Of a stretch of DNA of 64,000 nt, positions 1 through 11,484 are shown piece after piece (within the stretch, counting starts at the first letter, position 1; each line of letters begins with the position of its first letter). Made by a program: the position numbers and the translations under genes. Origin of the DNA: Camellia lanceoleosa (taxonomy: Eukaryota > Streptophyta > Magnoliopsida > Ericales > Theaceae); assembly GCA_025200525.1 (NCBI GenBank), contig CM045768.1, positions 48,062,425 to 48,126,424 on the forward strand. Direction: 5' to 3'. Under the pieces are notes generated by a model. The model did not search any database. It saw nothing but the letters and a program-made list of their open reading frames with translations, and had not been told where the DNA came from.

Positions 1-303
1 TTGGCTTTTTTATTTTTTATTTTTTATTCATTCATTTATTTATTATTATTTTATTTCAATTCTGAAGGTTATGATTCCTAAAAGGTTCACGTCTAAAAAT
101 CTCACCACCCAACTATAAAACATCACTTACTGCTTACTAAAATATTTAATATAAAAAAATGCGGTGTCTCACAATCTATTCCCTTAACAATTTAATCGGT
201 TAATTTCCAATTTTCTAAACTATGCACTTTTTTGATATAATAAGGAATTCTATTTATTTAAGTGATGCAATATTGAATTAAATTAAAAAATTCGGGTGTC
301 ACA
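1..303 (+). repeat. Probable 3' end of an LTR cut by the window edge
   Basis: AT-rich non-coding sequence that stops at GGGTGTCACA (294-303), a common terminus of plant gypsy LTRs. Directly after it the coat-polyprotein-like coding sequence begins. Only one end is visible, so neither the partner end nor a target duplication can be tested; ATAGT at 304-308 would be the right-hand duplication if this reading is correct. The alternative is ordinary intergenic DNA. Confidence 0.35.
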
Positions 304-308
304 ATAGT

Positions 309-1256
309 ACTATCCATATACATTTTAATCGCCTAACTTGTAGTCAATCCTCTCGACATAGTACCTCTAGTATCCCTACTGAAGAAGATGAAATTTTTAA
401 TACATCATTCCTTACTCGAAAAGATAGAAAACTTCACATTGGTCAACCTTCACACACTACTAATAGTAAATTAAAAGGTAAAGATAATTCCTTTACATCT
501 CAAATTAGTAAACCCATTTGTTCAATGCAAACACATCTTCAAGAAGACGACACCACATCTCAAGAGTCATCCACCCAAACGGATTTTGAAGTAGTTCCTC
601 CTGTTAATCCTCAAGTATTAACTATTAATAAACCCTTTACACCCAATCTTAATAAACTATATGCTAAATTTAAATCCAAAGATAATAAATTTAAAAGACA
701 AACATATAGGATTCAATATAATAACCAACAACAATCTAAAATCACCGAGAAATGGTATAAATTTATGAGTGAAATACGTACCAAAGTCAACTTTTTTGAT
801 TATCTTGAAAATTATTATCAAAAAGTAAACGCCATTACAGAGACTAAATGGAGAACCTACCATAATACTACAGTTTTTTTCGAGTCATCCTCCTTTAGAA
901 ACCATTCTCATTGAACATAAAGGATCAATCCTCCATGCTTCTCCTTTTAAGCTTTCTGGTGATGAATCATAAATTAAAAAAGTAATTGAATAAAATAATT
1001 ATACAAATCAATGTTTAAAATCTATTGGTAAACAATTAGATAAAATTGAAACTACTTTTGATTATTATTCTATTAGTCATACTTCAACAAGTAAGACTTT
1101 AGAAAAACCTCTTATTAATCTTCCTAACACTAGGAATAGATTAAGTTTAGTCACTCAAGATACTAATACTATTGAAGATATTGAACAATTATTTACTAGG
1201 TTATCTACCCCTTCCAAAGAAAAAGGAATTATTGCATTAACACAACAACTACCATT
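309..1256 (+). pseudogene. Caulimovirid-like coat polyprotein, upstream part (broken)
   Basis: An open frame rich in Ser, Thr, Lys and Asn runs from about 335 to a stop at 912-914. It continues in another frame as a segment with the conserved context upstream of plant pararetrovirus-type coat domains, with further stops near 967 and 990. It ends at the CCATT target site used by the LTR element at 1257; the other half resumes at 4992. It is recognised as endogenous-pararetrovirus type from the downstream half (WWD-containing capsid core and CCHC knuckle). No movement protein, protease or reverse transcriptase domain is present. A frameshift and several stops make it non-functional. Confidence 0.6.
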
Positions 1257-2838
1257 TGTAACAACCCGGATTTTTAATTATTCTATAGAATTTATACTAA
1301 TATTATTTAATCTCAGTTAAGAAAATATATGATTTATTATATAAAATAATATAATTATTAAAAGTTTAAGGGTCAGAATATAAATAATAATAATAATAAT
1401 GGGTGTGGTACTAAAATAAATAATAAATTTTTCATTGGTATATGATAAAGTGTAATTTAATTAGAATTTAATTTATTTATATAATTATATTAAAATATTG
1501 GGTCAGAAGGTAATTATCTTAAATATCTATTAAGGATAAGATTAAAACTTATAGGTAATGATATCAATTATATATATAGAGGGGTACGTGGCATGGCCAC
1601 GTGTGCACTTAAGCTTGCTGGGCAAGCATTTCCCTATTATAAAAGGAGGGCATTCGGCTGGGTGGAGGAAAAAAACAAGAGAAAGAGGAAGAAGGAAAGA
1701 AAGAAAGGAAAAAAATGACGAAAGCTGAAAGAATCTTTGATAGTAGAAAAAAAGAGTAAGGTATTAAAGTTAAGGTGAGTTATATTATACCTTGAGTTAC
1801 CAAAATATATTTTACGTATGTTTTAACTTACCAAAATCTGTTTTATATAAGTTATGTTTTTATTAAAAGTTATATTTTATAAAGATTTCAGTTACGTGGT
1901 TAAGGTGAGTTATATTATAGTTTGAGTCATCAAAATGTATTTTACGTATGTTTTGACTTACCAAAATCTATTTTATACAAGTTATATTTTATTAATATAT
2001 TAATAAAAGTTATATTTTATAAAGATTTCAGTTACATGGTTTTATTTCTGAATCCTATTTGCTTAAAATGAAACCTATGGATGTGTTTGTTTATATTTTA
2101 AAGAATATTTGGTTATGACCTTACATACAATTATGTTTTGTAAGTACCACCACGGGAGTCTCACGCCTTTGGGGACTTAAATAACCTTTGACATCTGTTT
2201 GGTTACTTTGTGGCCCTCTGATCCATTGACCTCTGTTCTGTACGGACCAAAATGTTGTGCGGAACTAAGTGCTACACTATTGTGGGAGCCACCTCTAGAA
2301 TCCGTATGAGCCACCTCTTGAATCCATACCTCTGTTCTGATTGTCACTTCTGTGACCTCTATTCTGTTCTGTTCAGTACCGTGATTATGGTTATATATTT
2401 ATATAATATCTGTATTTCAGTTTCTGCTACTTAAATGATTTGTTTATGTAAATGTTTTGGCCTAACTAACGATCCATGGTTATTTCGTGTCCCTTATACT
2501 CTTGGTATAATATTTCTCACTCTGCCATATGCTTATAGTCGTTTATCAATTTTCGGGAAATAATGCAATTCAGAAATAGCTTCTGGAAAGTCTTAGATGC
2601 GGGGCTGCGGAATAGACACACACACAGTATTTTTATGATATTTTTATATGTAAATATCGGCCTTTTGGTCAATATATTTTGTAATAAAAAATAGAAACTC
2701 CAATGATTATTTTGGTACCCTTACTTAAATATTTCTTCCGCTTGCGTTTATTTATTTGTTCAAGAATTGGCCGGAGGGAACCTTAGTTACTGGCCATCAC
2801 GATGTTTAACCTTTGGATACGGGGAGCGGGTCGTGACA
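1257..2838 (+). repeat. 5' LTR of the non-autonomous element (1582 bp)
   Basis: It carries a promoter-like block: TACGTGGC and CCACGTGT (ABRE/G-box type) near 1585-1604, then TATTATAAAAGG near 1635, as expected for U3. It is 133 bp longer than the 3' LTR because a segment around TAAGGTGAGTTATATTATA is present twice (first copy from 1771, second from 1901) where the 3' LTR has one copy (near 4053). The small frame at 2252-2434 also occurs in the other LTR and has no coding features. Confidence 0.9.
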
Positions 2839-3542
2839 AATGGTATCAGAGCAATGGTTTATAAAAAAAAAAAAAAAAAAATCATCATTGGAGCATAGGA
2901 CACACGCACATTTAGGAAGTAGGATAGCGGGTAATTAATACCGAATTATTATGTTTTGTCGATTTAATTATATTATAATTTTTTATGGTTATATAAATAT
3001 AATAAATTTTTTTTTAGTGTGCCTAATTTGTAAAGGATATTAAATATAATTTATATTTGTTATAGTAAAAGAAGGACAAGAAAAGAAGGATGTCGGGCTC
3101 AAGTACTCACCAAAATTATAATATAATTAAATACATATAATTTTCAGTTCAGTATTGAATTTTTTTTAAAATTTATTTTGATGTTTTTTTTTTAAAAAGT
3201 GGGTTCAAATTTTAAAGATACTAATTTTGAAACTATTTCCCATCAATGAAAAGTTCATCTCCAAAATTTTCAATTATTGCATATAATTCTGTCGTTGTGT
3301 TCTCATTTTTATTTATTTTTATCGTAAACAAAATGAGGGAAAAGTTTTTAAAGTCGCTCCTTATTTCTTATTTTGGCTCAAAATAATTTTTGACAATTAG
3401 ACAGTGACTTATTTTTGGTAAATTTTTTTTTAAGGTACTATTTCTATTAGATTAATCATCTAATATATAATTATCAGAGTGCGTAGCGGATAGCTTACAT
3501 ATGACAAATTTCGAGGACGAAATTTTTAAAAGGAGGGAAGAT

Positions 3543-4991
3543 TGTAACAACCCGGATTTTTAATTATTCTATAGAATTTATACTAATATTATTTAATCTC
3601 AGTTAAGAAAATATATGATTTATTATATAAAATAATATAATTATTAAAAGTTTAAGGGTCAGAATATAAATAATAATAATAATAGGTGTGGTACTAAAAT
3701 AAATAATAAATTTTTCATTGGTATATGATAAAGTGTAATTTAATTAAAATTTAATTTATTTATATAATTATATTAAAATATTGGGCCAGAAGGTAATTAT
3801 CTTAAATATCTATTAAGGATAAGATTAAAACTTATAGGTAATGATATCAACTATATATATAGAGGGGTACGTGACATGGCCACGTGTGCACTTAAGCTTG
3901 CTGGGCAAGCATTTCCCTATTATAAAATGAGGGCATTCGGCTGGGTGGAGGAAAAAAACAAGAGAAAGAGAAAGAAGGAAAGAAAGAAAGGAAAAAAATG
4001 ATGAAAGCTGAAAGAATCTTTGATGGTAGAAAGAAAGAGTAAGGTATTAAAGTTAAGGTGAGTTATATTATACTTTGAGTCACCAAAATGTATTTTACAT
4101 ATGTTTTGACTTACCAAAATCTATTTTATACAAGTTATATTTTATTAATATATTAATAAAAGTTATATTTTATAAATATTTCAGTTACGCGGTTTTATTT
4201 CTGAATCCTATTTGCTTAAAATGAAACCCACGGATGTGTTTGTTTATATTTTAAAGAATATTTGATTATGACCTTATATACAATTATATTTTGTAAGTAC
4301 CACCACGGGAGTCTCACGCCTTTGGGGACTTAAATAATCTTTGGCATCTGTTTGGTTACTTTGTGGCCTTCTGATCCATTGACCTCTGTTTTGTGCGGAC
4401 CAAAGTGCTGTACGGAACTAAGTGCTACACTATTGTGGGAGCTACCTCTAGAATCCGTACGAGCCACCTCTTGAATCCATACCTCTGTTCTGATTGTCAC
4501 TTCTGTGACCTCTGTTTTGTTCTGTTCAGTATTGTGGTTATGGTTATATATTTATATAATATCTGTATTTCAGTTTCTGCTACTTAAATGATTTGTTTAT
4601 GTAAATGTTTTGGCTTAACTAACGATCCATGGTTATTTCATGTCTCTTATACTCTTGGTATAATATTTCTCACTCTGCCATATGCTTATAGTCGTTTATC
4701 AATTTTCAGGAAATAATGCAATTCAGAAATAACTTCTGGAAAGTCTTAGATGCGGGGCTGCAGAATAGACACACACACAGTATTTTTATGATATTTTTAT
4801 ATGTAAATATCGGCCTTTTGGTCAATATATTTTGTAATAAAAAATAGAAACTCCAATGATTATTTTGGTACCCTTACTTAAATATTTCTTCCGCTTGCGT
4901 TTATTTATTTGTTCAAGAATTGGCCGGAGGTAACCTTACTTACTGGCCATCACGATGTTTAACCCTTGGGTACAGGGAGCGGGTTGTGGCA
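3543..4991 (+). repeat. 3' LTR of the non-autonomous element (1449 bp)
   Basis: Closely similar to the 5' LTR along its whole length except for the single copy of the about 130-bp block that is doubled in the 5' LTR. It ends GTTGTGGCA directly before the CCATT duplication. The G-box and TATA block is kept, with TACGTGAC in place of TACGTGGC. Confidence 0.9.
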
Positions 4992-6521
4992 CCATTAACT
5001 ATTAATAGTGATTCTGAGACATCTACTAATGATGAACTTAGCCATCTAGAACGACAATGTCAATCTGTTAATCTTAATCGAATTGTACGTCCAAAAGTAA
5101 ACTCTACTACTCTTACCAAAAATTGGTATGCTAAACCTACTCCACCAGATCTTCAATTTGAAAAAACCAACATTAATAATCAATTTTCTGTTTCTGCCAA
5201 AAAATTATATGAATGGAACATAGATGGTCTTAGTGAAAATCAAATTTTTCAAAAATTAAATCATATGTTTATACCCTGATTATACTCAACCTGAGATAGT
5301 CTCTCAACTTACTTCTGGTTTTACTGGTATGCTTAAATCATGGTGGGACAAATACCTCACATCTGATATGCGCGAAACTATCCAACGAGCAGTCCAATTA
5401 GATGAAAATGAATTTCCTATTTTTGATGAAGACAGAGGAACTAGTAAACCTGCTGGCATAAATACTTTAATATTTACCATAATTAAACATTTTATTGGAA
5501 TTCCCACTAATGTTAATTCTCGTATCCATGATCAACTTAGTAATTTAACTTGCCCTACATTAAGTGATTCCCAATGGTATAAAGATGTTTTTACTTCTAG
5601 AGTCATGCTTCGAGATGATTGTACTAAATCATTTTGGAAAGAAAAATTCATTAATGGTTTACCCAACTTTTTTGCCCATAAAATTAGAGGTGTTCTTAGT
5701 CAATCTACGAGTATCATAGAATATGATAATTTAACCTATGATGCTATAATTATTACTATTGAAAAAGAAGGATTAAAAATGTGCATTGATCTAAAACTTA
5801 GTCAAAAAGTTGCACGTGATAAATACAAAGCTAAATATGAATTAGGAAACTTCTGTGAACAATAGGAATTACCTCCTATTGTACCTTCGCGACAAAAACA
5901 TAATAAAAATAAATCTTCACGCAAATCACATACTAAATATCAAAAGAAATATTCACCTTCTAAATCGCCTGATAAGTATTATGCTAAACCTAAAAAGAAA
6001 TATCAAAAGAAAACTAAATACTTTAAAAAGTATAAATCTACCGAAGATGTTCTCTGTTGCAATTGTGGTAAAAAGGGTCATTATTCTAATAAATGTAAAG
6101 TCAAAGCAAAACTAAAGGATAAATTTAATCAATTACAAATTAATGAAGACAACCAACGTCAAATATTCGAAATATTCAAATTAACCAACACCCTAGATCA
6201 ATCTCCCACTTCTAGTACTTCCTCTAATGAATCAGATAATCCTAACCTTTCTAGTGATACTTCTAATTACCATTCTCCTAGTGATAATACTGATAATGAT
6301 TAGTCGAATTGGGATGTAATGATACCTATTGTAAGCAAGTCAATGTTCTTAATAAATCACAAGAAGAAGAAGATTCACTAATTGAACTAATCAGTAAATT
6401 AGATAATCCTAAATTAAAAAGAAAATATATTAATAAATTAACAACATATTTTTTAAATAATATTTGCAAATGTCATGTCAATAAGCACGTCAACACTAGG
6501 TACATGTGTAACATGTCATAA
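4992..6521 (+). pseudogene. Caulimovirid-like coat polyprotein, downstream part (broken)
   Basis: This resumes the sequence interrupted at 1256. In order it holds a capsid-like core with the conserved Gly-Trp-Trp-Asp type motif (near 5335-5350), a Lys-rich basic stretch (5880-6045), and one CCHC zinc knuckle (near 6055-6095). An acidic Ser/Asn tail ends at 6301-6303, and then, in a shifted frame, comes the short segment that normally precedes the protease and polymerase (6309-6521). Lesions are a frameshift near 5275, an in-frame TAG at 5863-5865 and a frameshift near 6303. No protease, reverse transcriptase or RNase H follows, so the copy is 3'-truncated. The family reading rests on motif order; a search against caulimovirid capsids would settle it. 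Confidence 0.65.
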
Positions 6522-6529
6522 AAAATATT

Positions 6530-7860
6530 GTATTTTTTATATTTATGTTTTAAAATATTTTTCTTTTGAAATTAGTTAAGTTAATTTGATTGGTTAGCTA
6601 AAATAAAGAGTCTTGTTAAAATACACACTACTTGAACTAGTTAAGCAAAATAAATAGAATACTTTTACTAAGTATCTTGTCCAACAAAATTGAAGTTGCT
6701 CTTATAGTAGTTGTTATTGGTAAATTATAGCAACTTAATCCAAAAATCAAGTTTCAAAATATGATGTCAAATTTTTGGCCAAATTTCTAAATTTTGGTTA
6801 GAACTTCTCTCTCTTTATGGTGAGGTTCACGCATTTTGATTAGTATTATTTTTATACTATAAAAAATGACTATTAAATCATTAGAGAAAAATTGTCAAAA
6901 TATAATATTTTGGCACTTTAACAATGCTAAGAATTTGGTTTTGACCATCCATTTTAGCATTTTAAACATTAGAGATGTTCTAACATACTAAAGCAAATGA
7001 TATAAGACATGAATAATAATTTTTTTATTGCTTTATATTTTAAAGAGAAATTTTAGTATTATAAAAATATAATTAATTAGTTTATTTTGCATCAAATCCC
7101 ACCATTTTTGTGAAAAATTAAATTCATAAAATATGAGAGTTTTCTTTCTCATAATTGCTTGCCATTTATTACTTAACTTATAAACCAAACATAATAAAAG
7201 AATTTCATTTCAATTTATTTATTATCATTTCTCACCAAAATATGTGATAAAAATAGACTATCAGATAGTTTTTCATCCACGTCTTAAATCATATTGGGAA
7301 AGGGTAAATCAAAAGAGATAATAGAGATTAGATGGGAGCAAGTTACTTTTTTAATTTAAAAAATGATAATACTAATATGAATAATAATAATTCATAATTG
7401 ACGATGATTAAAAATGTAAGATAATAAAAAAAAAATTAATAAGTGAAAATAATATTAGTGTTTTAATCATATTATATTTTAAAGAAATAGATTATATTAT
7501 ATATTTAATAAATATATTTTAAAGAAAATGTTCCACCCACATTTTCATTGAGATATAAAAAATCCGTATAAAGTGACTTAAGAAAAGACTGATATCTATT
7601 CAAATGAAAATGTTTTACGAGTTGTTTTTAGACTTAAAATTGATGAGTATTATAAATTTCTAATAACAATGTAATGTGATTTATTTTTTGTGCAAAATAT
7701 TATTTCTATATGAATTTTTTTTTTGTTAATAGCATAGTTGATTTTACTTGTTTTTAAAAATAAAAAAAATAAGAAGGTATGAGCTTCGGATTTGTATCCA
7801 CCCACCATCCATCGATTTCGGGTTGGACTGGATCCGGAATTGACCCGCTTCATTCAACGC
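6530..7860. other. AT-rich intergenic stretch, no gene seen
   Basis: Very AT-rich with short scattered frames only. The last 150 bases (from about 7780) become more GC-rich and lead into the RPL41 promoter. No terminal repeats or duplications were recognised. Confidence 0.6.
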
Positions 7861-7871
7861 AGCCCGTGTAT

Positions 7872-7882
7872 ACTAGGGTTTA
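7872..7882. promoter_or_regulatory. Telo-box upstream of RPL41
   Basis: ACTAGGGTTTA contains the plant telo-box core (AAACCCTA on the other strand), about 130 bp before the RPL41 start codon. Telo-boxes are typical of promoters of plant ribosomal-protein and other translation genes, where they support expression in dividing cells. No clear TATA box is seen, which is also common for such genes. Confidence 0.6.
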
Positions 7883-7909
7883 TACACCTCGCGCGACACA
7901 TCTGCTGTG

Positions 7910-8014
7910 ATGTCTCTGCAGTCGCTTCGGATCGAAGACAAGAGAGAGGCCCTTGAAGAAGAAGAAGACCCAAAAAGAGGGTTCGTGACTCACTGCACTG
8001 TACCACCACCATGA
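7910..8014 (+). CDS. Upstream ORF of RPL41 overlapping its start codon
   Basis: A 34-codon frame from ATG 7910 to TGA 8012-8014. The stop overlaps the RPL41 start as ATGA, a geometry that could allow termination-coupled reinitiation. The encoded peptide is acidic in its middle (four consecutive Glu) and ends in three Pro. Whether it is in the mRNA depends on the transcription start, which cannot be seen. If transcription starts downstream of 7910 this frame is meaningless. Confidence 0.35.
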   Translation: MSLQSLRIEDKREALEEEEDPKRGFVTHCTVPPP

Positions 8015-8177
8015 GAGCTAAGGTACAGAGCTAAATCAAAACACTTTCGACCTCTGTTTATTCGATTCGATTCTCAGTTGACACACTTTTTTGTTTTTTT
8101 TGTGATTTCAGTGGAAGAAGAAGCGTATGAGGAGGTTGAAGAGAAAGCGTCGAAAGATGAGGCAGCGATCGAAGTAA
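8011..8177 (+). CDS. RPL41: 60S ribosomal protein L41 (eL41)
   Basis: Two exons, 8011-8022 and 8112-8177, joined across an 89-bp GT-AG intron (8023-8111) with a T-rich 3' end. The product has 25 residues, begins MRAKWKKKRMRRLK and ends in RQRSK. This is the full, nearly invariant eukaryotic eL41, almost all Arg and Lys. It is one of the smallest known proteins, a single helix that sits at the interface of the ribosomal subunits. The intron falls after codon 4. A telo-box lies upstream and a 34-codon upstream frame overlaps the start. All codons are intact. It is far below usual gene-finder length limits, so it is easily missed. Confidence 0.95.
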
Positions 8178-9571
8178 CAATCGATGATGGACCTTCGCAA
8201 TTACGTCTATGGCTCTCCCTGTGTCGTCAATTTTCTTTTCGTTATTTAGGGTTTTTGGCATTTTGACAGATATATTTGCACTTGATGTATGAATTTATAG
8301 TTCAAATCTTACGACTTTGGCTTTATTGAATATCAAGCTTTATTGATACCACTTGGGTTTGGTATTATTGTTTTGGGTTCTTTGTTATATGATCAATTGA
8401 ATGCCTTTCTCCATTGCTTTTCACTGTCTTCATCTTTGTTTGCTTTGTTTCCATTCTTGAATTGTTAGATCATAATGTGTTTTGAAGATGAATGGAGCTA
8501 TTGCGTCTTAAATGGGCTTGGTAATGGCCAATTGCTGTGTTCTGCTTGATTACACTACTTTCATGTATTGTGGTTATGTTTCAGAACAAAAATATACAGA
8601 GGATTTAGGTGTTCAGGATCTGAAACACGAGATTTTTTAGTATCTTTAATTGTGGTGAAGAAGCATTAAGGCCTTAAAGTGATTTCTGGTCTGCCCTCTC
8701 TCGGTGTGTGGTGCAAGTTTATGTTTTTTTTGTCTCTTGTTCCCACGGAAGTGACGTTATTGGGTTAATCATATAATGGCAAACAGTTTAATTGGGTTTG
8801 TGTTACTCATTCTTGTGAATCTTATCTACCATTCTTACACAGACTAATTGCAATGATGGTTCATTATGGGTCGTTGGATTGATAATGGTTGTTCTAATAT
8901 GTTTTTTTTGCCTTGTGTTCTAATTGTGAGACGATACACATATGATATGTGATTTGCTCGAGCAGTGAATTACATTGTCTAGTGAATCCTGATTTTCTCC
9001 TCTCCTCTCCTCTCCTCCCTTCCTCTGGTATGCATACGATACATATAAAATTGGGCAGGTGATGTGTTAACCTGTTGGGTTGCATCCACCAACTGTAATT
9101 GTGTTGGTTTTGGAACTTTAATATTGTTGAAGGATGAGGCAAACATCATAGGAAAAAGGTTTAGTATCGAGTCAATTTGCTAAGATCAGTTTACTTACCC
9201 TTTGATTTTGCTTACTAAATTTTATGCAATTATCGTGAATGAATTAGCAAACTCAGTAATTGGAAGAAAGGCTTTTTAAGTTGAGTTGAGAACATGGACT
9301 TGCAATTTGCAAACTGGTGGGAAAAAGACTATCTTGTAATGAGGATATTGAAAATTTAGGCTACTTCAGATGTGTGCCTCAATTTGTAAGAATATATTTG
9401 TTGTGGGTCAAGTTCATAACATAAGAAACCTGACCATAATTTTTACCAGATATGTGCATTTATAAAATCTTCTCTGATAAACTATTTTACAATTACCCTT
9501 TCTGCTAATAGTTGCAGTATGCCATTCTTTCACTCTATATTCTGTTAGATCTGGTGTATTTTAACAGCATG
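8178..9571. other. 3' flank of RPL41 and gap to the convergent gene
   Basis: T-rich sequence, probably the RPL41 3' UTR in its first few hundred bases, then the 3' UTR of the convergent CHUP1-like gene. A short run of CTCCT repeats lies at 8996-9016. No further coding exon was recognised. Confidence 0.5.
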
Positions 9572-11484
9572 CTATTGTTTCTGTTGACCTGTTCCAACAT
9601 TCCTTAGTTCTTCAAATGCATGCTTGGTTTCTGCATCGAACCCACCTGCAAACTGGAAGAGTTGGTGGTTAGTAGTAACACAAGTGGAGGGAAAGATTCT
9701 ATTTTGAGGTTTTAATTTTACCTGGTGTACTCGAAAAGCAAATCGAACGCCTTGTAGCAGGAGGTCCTGTTCTTGTGAGGATTCATTGTACTTCAGTTCT
9801 TTAGTTACTCTCCTCATGTATGCCTTTGCCAATGTCAGTGAACTTAATTTCATCTGTTTACAATGTCAAGCAATGCATGGTAATATGGTCAGGCAGAGCC
9901 TTGTCATGCATTCGCAAGACGTAAATTGTAGAGTTTGAGATGACCAATTATTCAGGTTTGAGTTTCTTTATTGTGCACACAAATGCTCTTCTAGTTAAAC
10001 TCAATCATGGAGTTCATTCTGATCGATATGCTGTATTATTTGAATCCACAACGGGATTATATCAGAATTAAGTCTTTTTTTTTGGGTTCTGGAGATCTAA
10101 GTGGTCATTGAGTGACGCATGATGACATGTCTAAAACCCAACATGTTATATGGTATGAATTATTATGTAGTGGTGCAGTCACATTCATAGTGATTCATCA
10201 CTAGTGTGTTTATTCAATTATTGGTGAAGTGTTGTTTTCATCTCAACCCTACATGCTTCATGGTAAAGCTCATTAACGTACCACCTACCTGACCGACGAC
10301 ACCGGTGTCCAGCATCCATTCCCAGGGGATGTGTAATTCCCTGTATCTCTTGCTGGTACCGTCCCTCATTCTTTCAATGTTGTTAACACTTCTTTCCAAT
10401 CTGCATAAAATGGGTTTTATCATAAAGTTAATGTATATAGTTTAATGATTAGTTACAGTACCCTAGAATATACATGCTCGCCTGTCTTGCAATGCTTGTA
10501 TCCTTCTCAGGGACTGAATAAAAAGCTGTTTTGGGTTATCCTTGAATGATGAAACTTCAGATTCGAGGTTCTTCAGGTCCCGGTAGCTGAAAGCAGCTTC
10601 TCGCAATGCATCAGCTTTTTTCTCTGGCCACTGTGGGAAATGCTTCAACACAGCCCTCTCATCAACCAGGCAGGATAGTTCTCCGTCCAGCCACTTGATG
10701 AATGCTTCCACATCAGACATATCTGTGAATTCTGCAGTCTCCACTGCCCTTATTAAAGAATTGATGAATTCGCCTTGTGTTTCCACATCTGACTTTATCT
10801 GTCCATGAAACATAGTGTCAGCAGTGCATAGTTTGCTTCGGATGAGTAAAAATATGATGTAAAGGTTGCTGATATACTTACAGCCAATACATATGTTGAT
10901 CGGTTCTCAATTTCACCGATCATGTTCCTTGGATTTATGGCTGCAGGTGTTCCTGTTGGACTGGTTTTGTTCTCCTTTTGGGAATCTCTCTTTGTAAGCA
11001 GACGGTAGAACTCCATCACCTCTGGCACGCGACGCACTGCTTTTGATCGAATTATCAAGTTTGATGGTGGCGGCGGCGGCGGAGGTGGCGGTGCTGTTGC
11101 TGGTGCTGAATGTACTCTATGTAAAGGAGCAGAAGTAGTTGGCTTTGCCGGCAGTGGTTTTGGTACTCTTTCTGGTTTTCCCAAATCTTCTTCTGGCTTC
11201 AAACTCTCCACTGCTTGACCTTTTTCTGCAATCTCAAGTGGAGATGTTGGTTTCTGCTGAAACCTCTCTGTATTTGTGCCACCCAAGGAGTACTGCAACT
11301 TCTTCCAGAGCATCGATTTCCTCTCATTATCGTGGGCTTTGAGGGCACTTACTTGTGCTTTAAGACGGCTCACTTCTTGTTGAAGTTCCTGATTCTCTCT
11401 CTCCATGGAATTGTTCCTTGCCAGAGCTGCTTCTAGTTCTCTCCTGAGGAAGGCAAATCTGGAGTCATCATCGCCTACCGGCAT
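9572..11484 (-). CDS. CHUP1-like protein (plant coiled-coil, proline-rich protein)
   Basis: Five exons on the minus strand: 11484-10882, 10798-10482, 10400-10289, 9853-9722 and 9652-9572. All join in phase to give 414 residues. The order is an N-terminal coiled coil with repeated Glu/Leu heptads (about residues 8-60), a linker, a run of 10 Pro (near residue 135), then the conserved CHUP1 C-terminal domain. That domain includes the blocks around VPEVMEFYRLLTKRDS, IKSDVETQGEFINSLI, WEWMLDTGVVGQ and FAGGFDAET. The family includes CHUP1 (chloroplast positioning on actin) and IPGA1-type cytoskeletal proteins. This short form lacks the chloroplast outer-envelope N-terminus of true CHUP1. Introns 1, 3 and 4 are GT-AG; intron 2 (10481-10401) fits only as GC-AG. 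The start chosen is the first Met of the exon, but an acceptor just upstream suggests an earlier exon. Confidence 0.88.

Larger units (their letters stand above)
1257..4991 (+). mobile_element. Non-autonomous LTR retrotransposon inside the coat pseudogene
   Basis: Two direct LTRs (1257-2838 and 3543-4991) start TGTAACAACCCGG and end GTCGTGACA / GTTGTGGCA. A perfect 5-bp duplication CCATT lies at 1252-1256 and 4992-4996. A primer-binding site TGGTATCAGAGC (initiator tRNA-Met type) is at 2841-2852, and a polypurine tract AAAAGGAGGGAAGAT ends at 3542. The 704-bp interior has no coding capacity but keeps the gypsy-type tail AAATTTCGAGGACGAAATTT just before the polypurine tract. It therefore depended on proteins from an autonomous gypsy relative. 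The boundaries are exact and the call is firm; the parent family is inferred. Confidence 0.93.

Noticed and set aside
2252..2434. Cys-rich 60-residue ORF, also present at 4393-4587
   Set aside because: It lies in both LTRs of the same element, has no family features and is a by-product of LTR sequence.
8894..9853. Minus-strand ORFs extending past exon borders of the CHUP1-like gene
   Set aside because: They run through introns or the 3' flank; only the parts matching the conserved CHUP1 C-terminal blocks were kept as exons.
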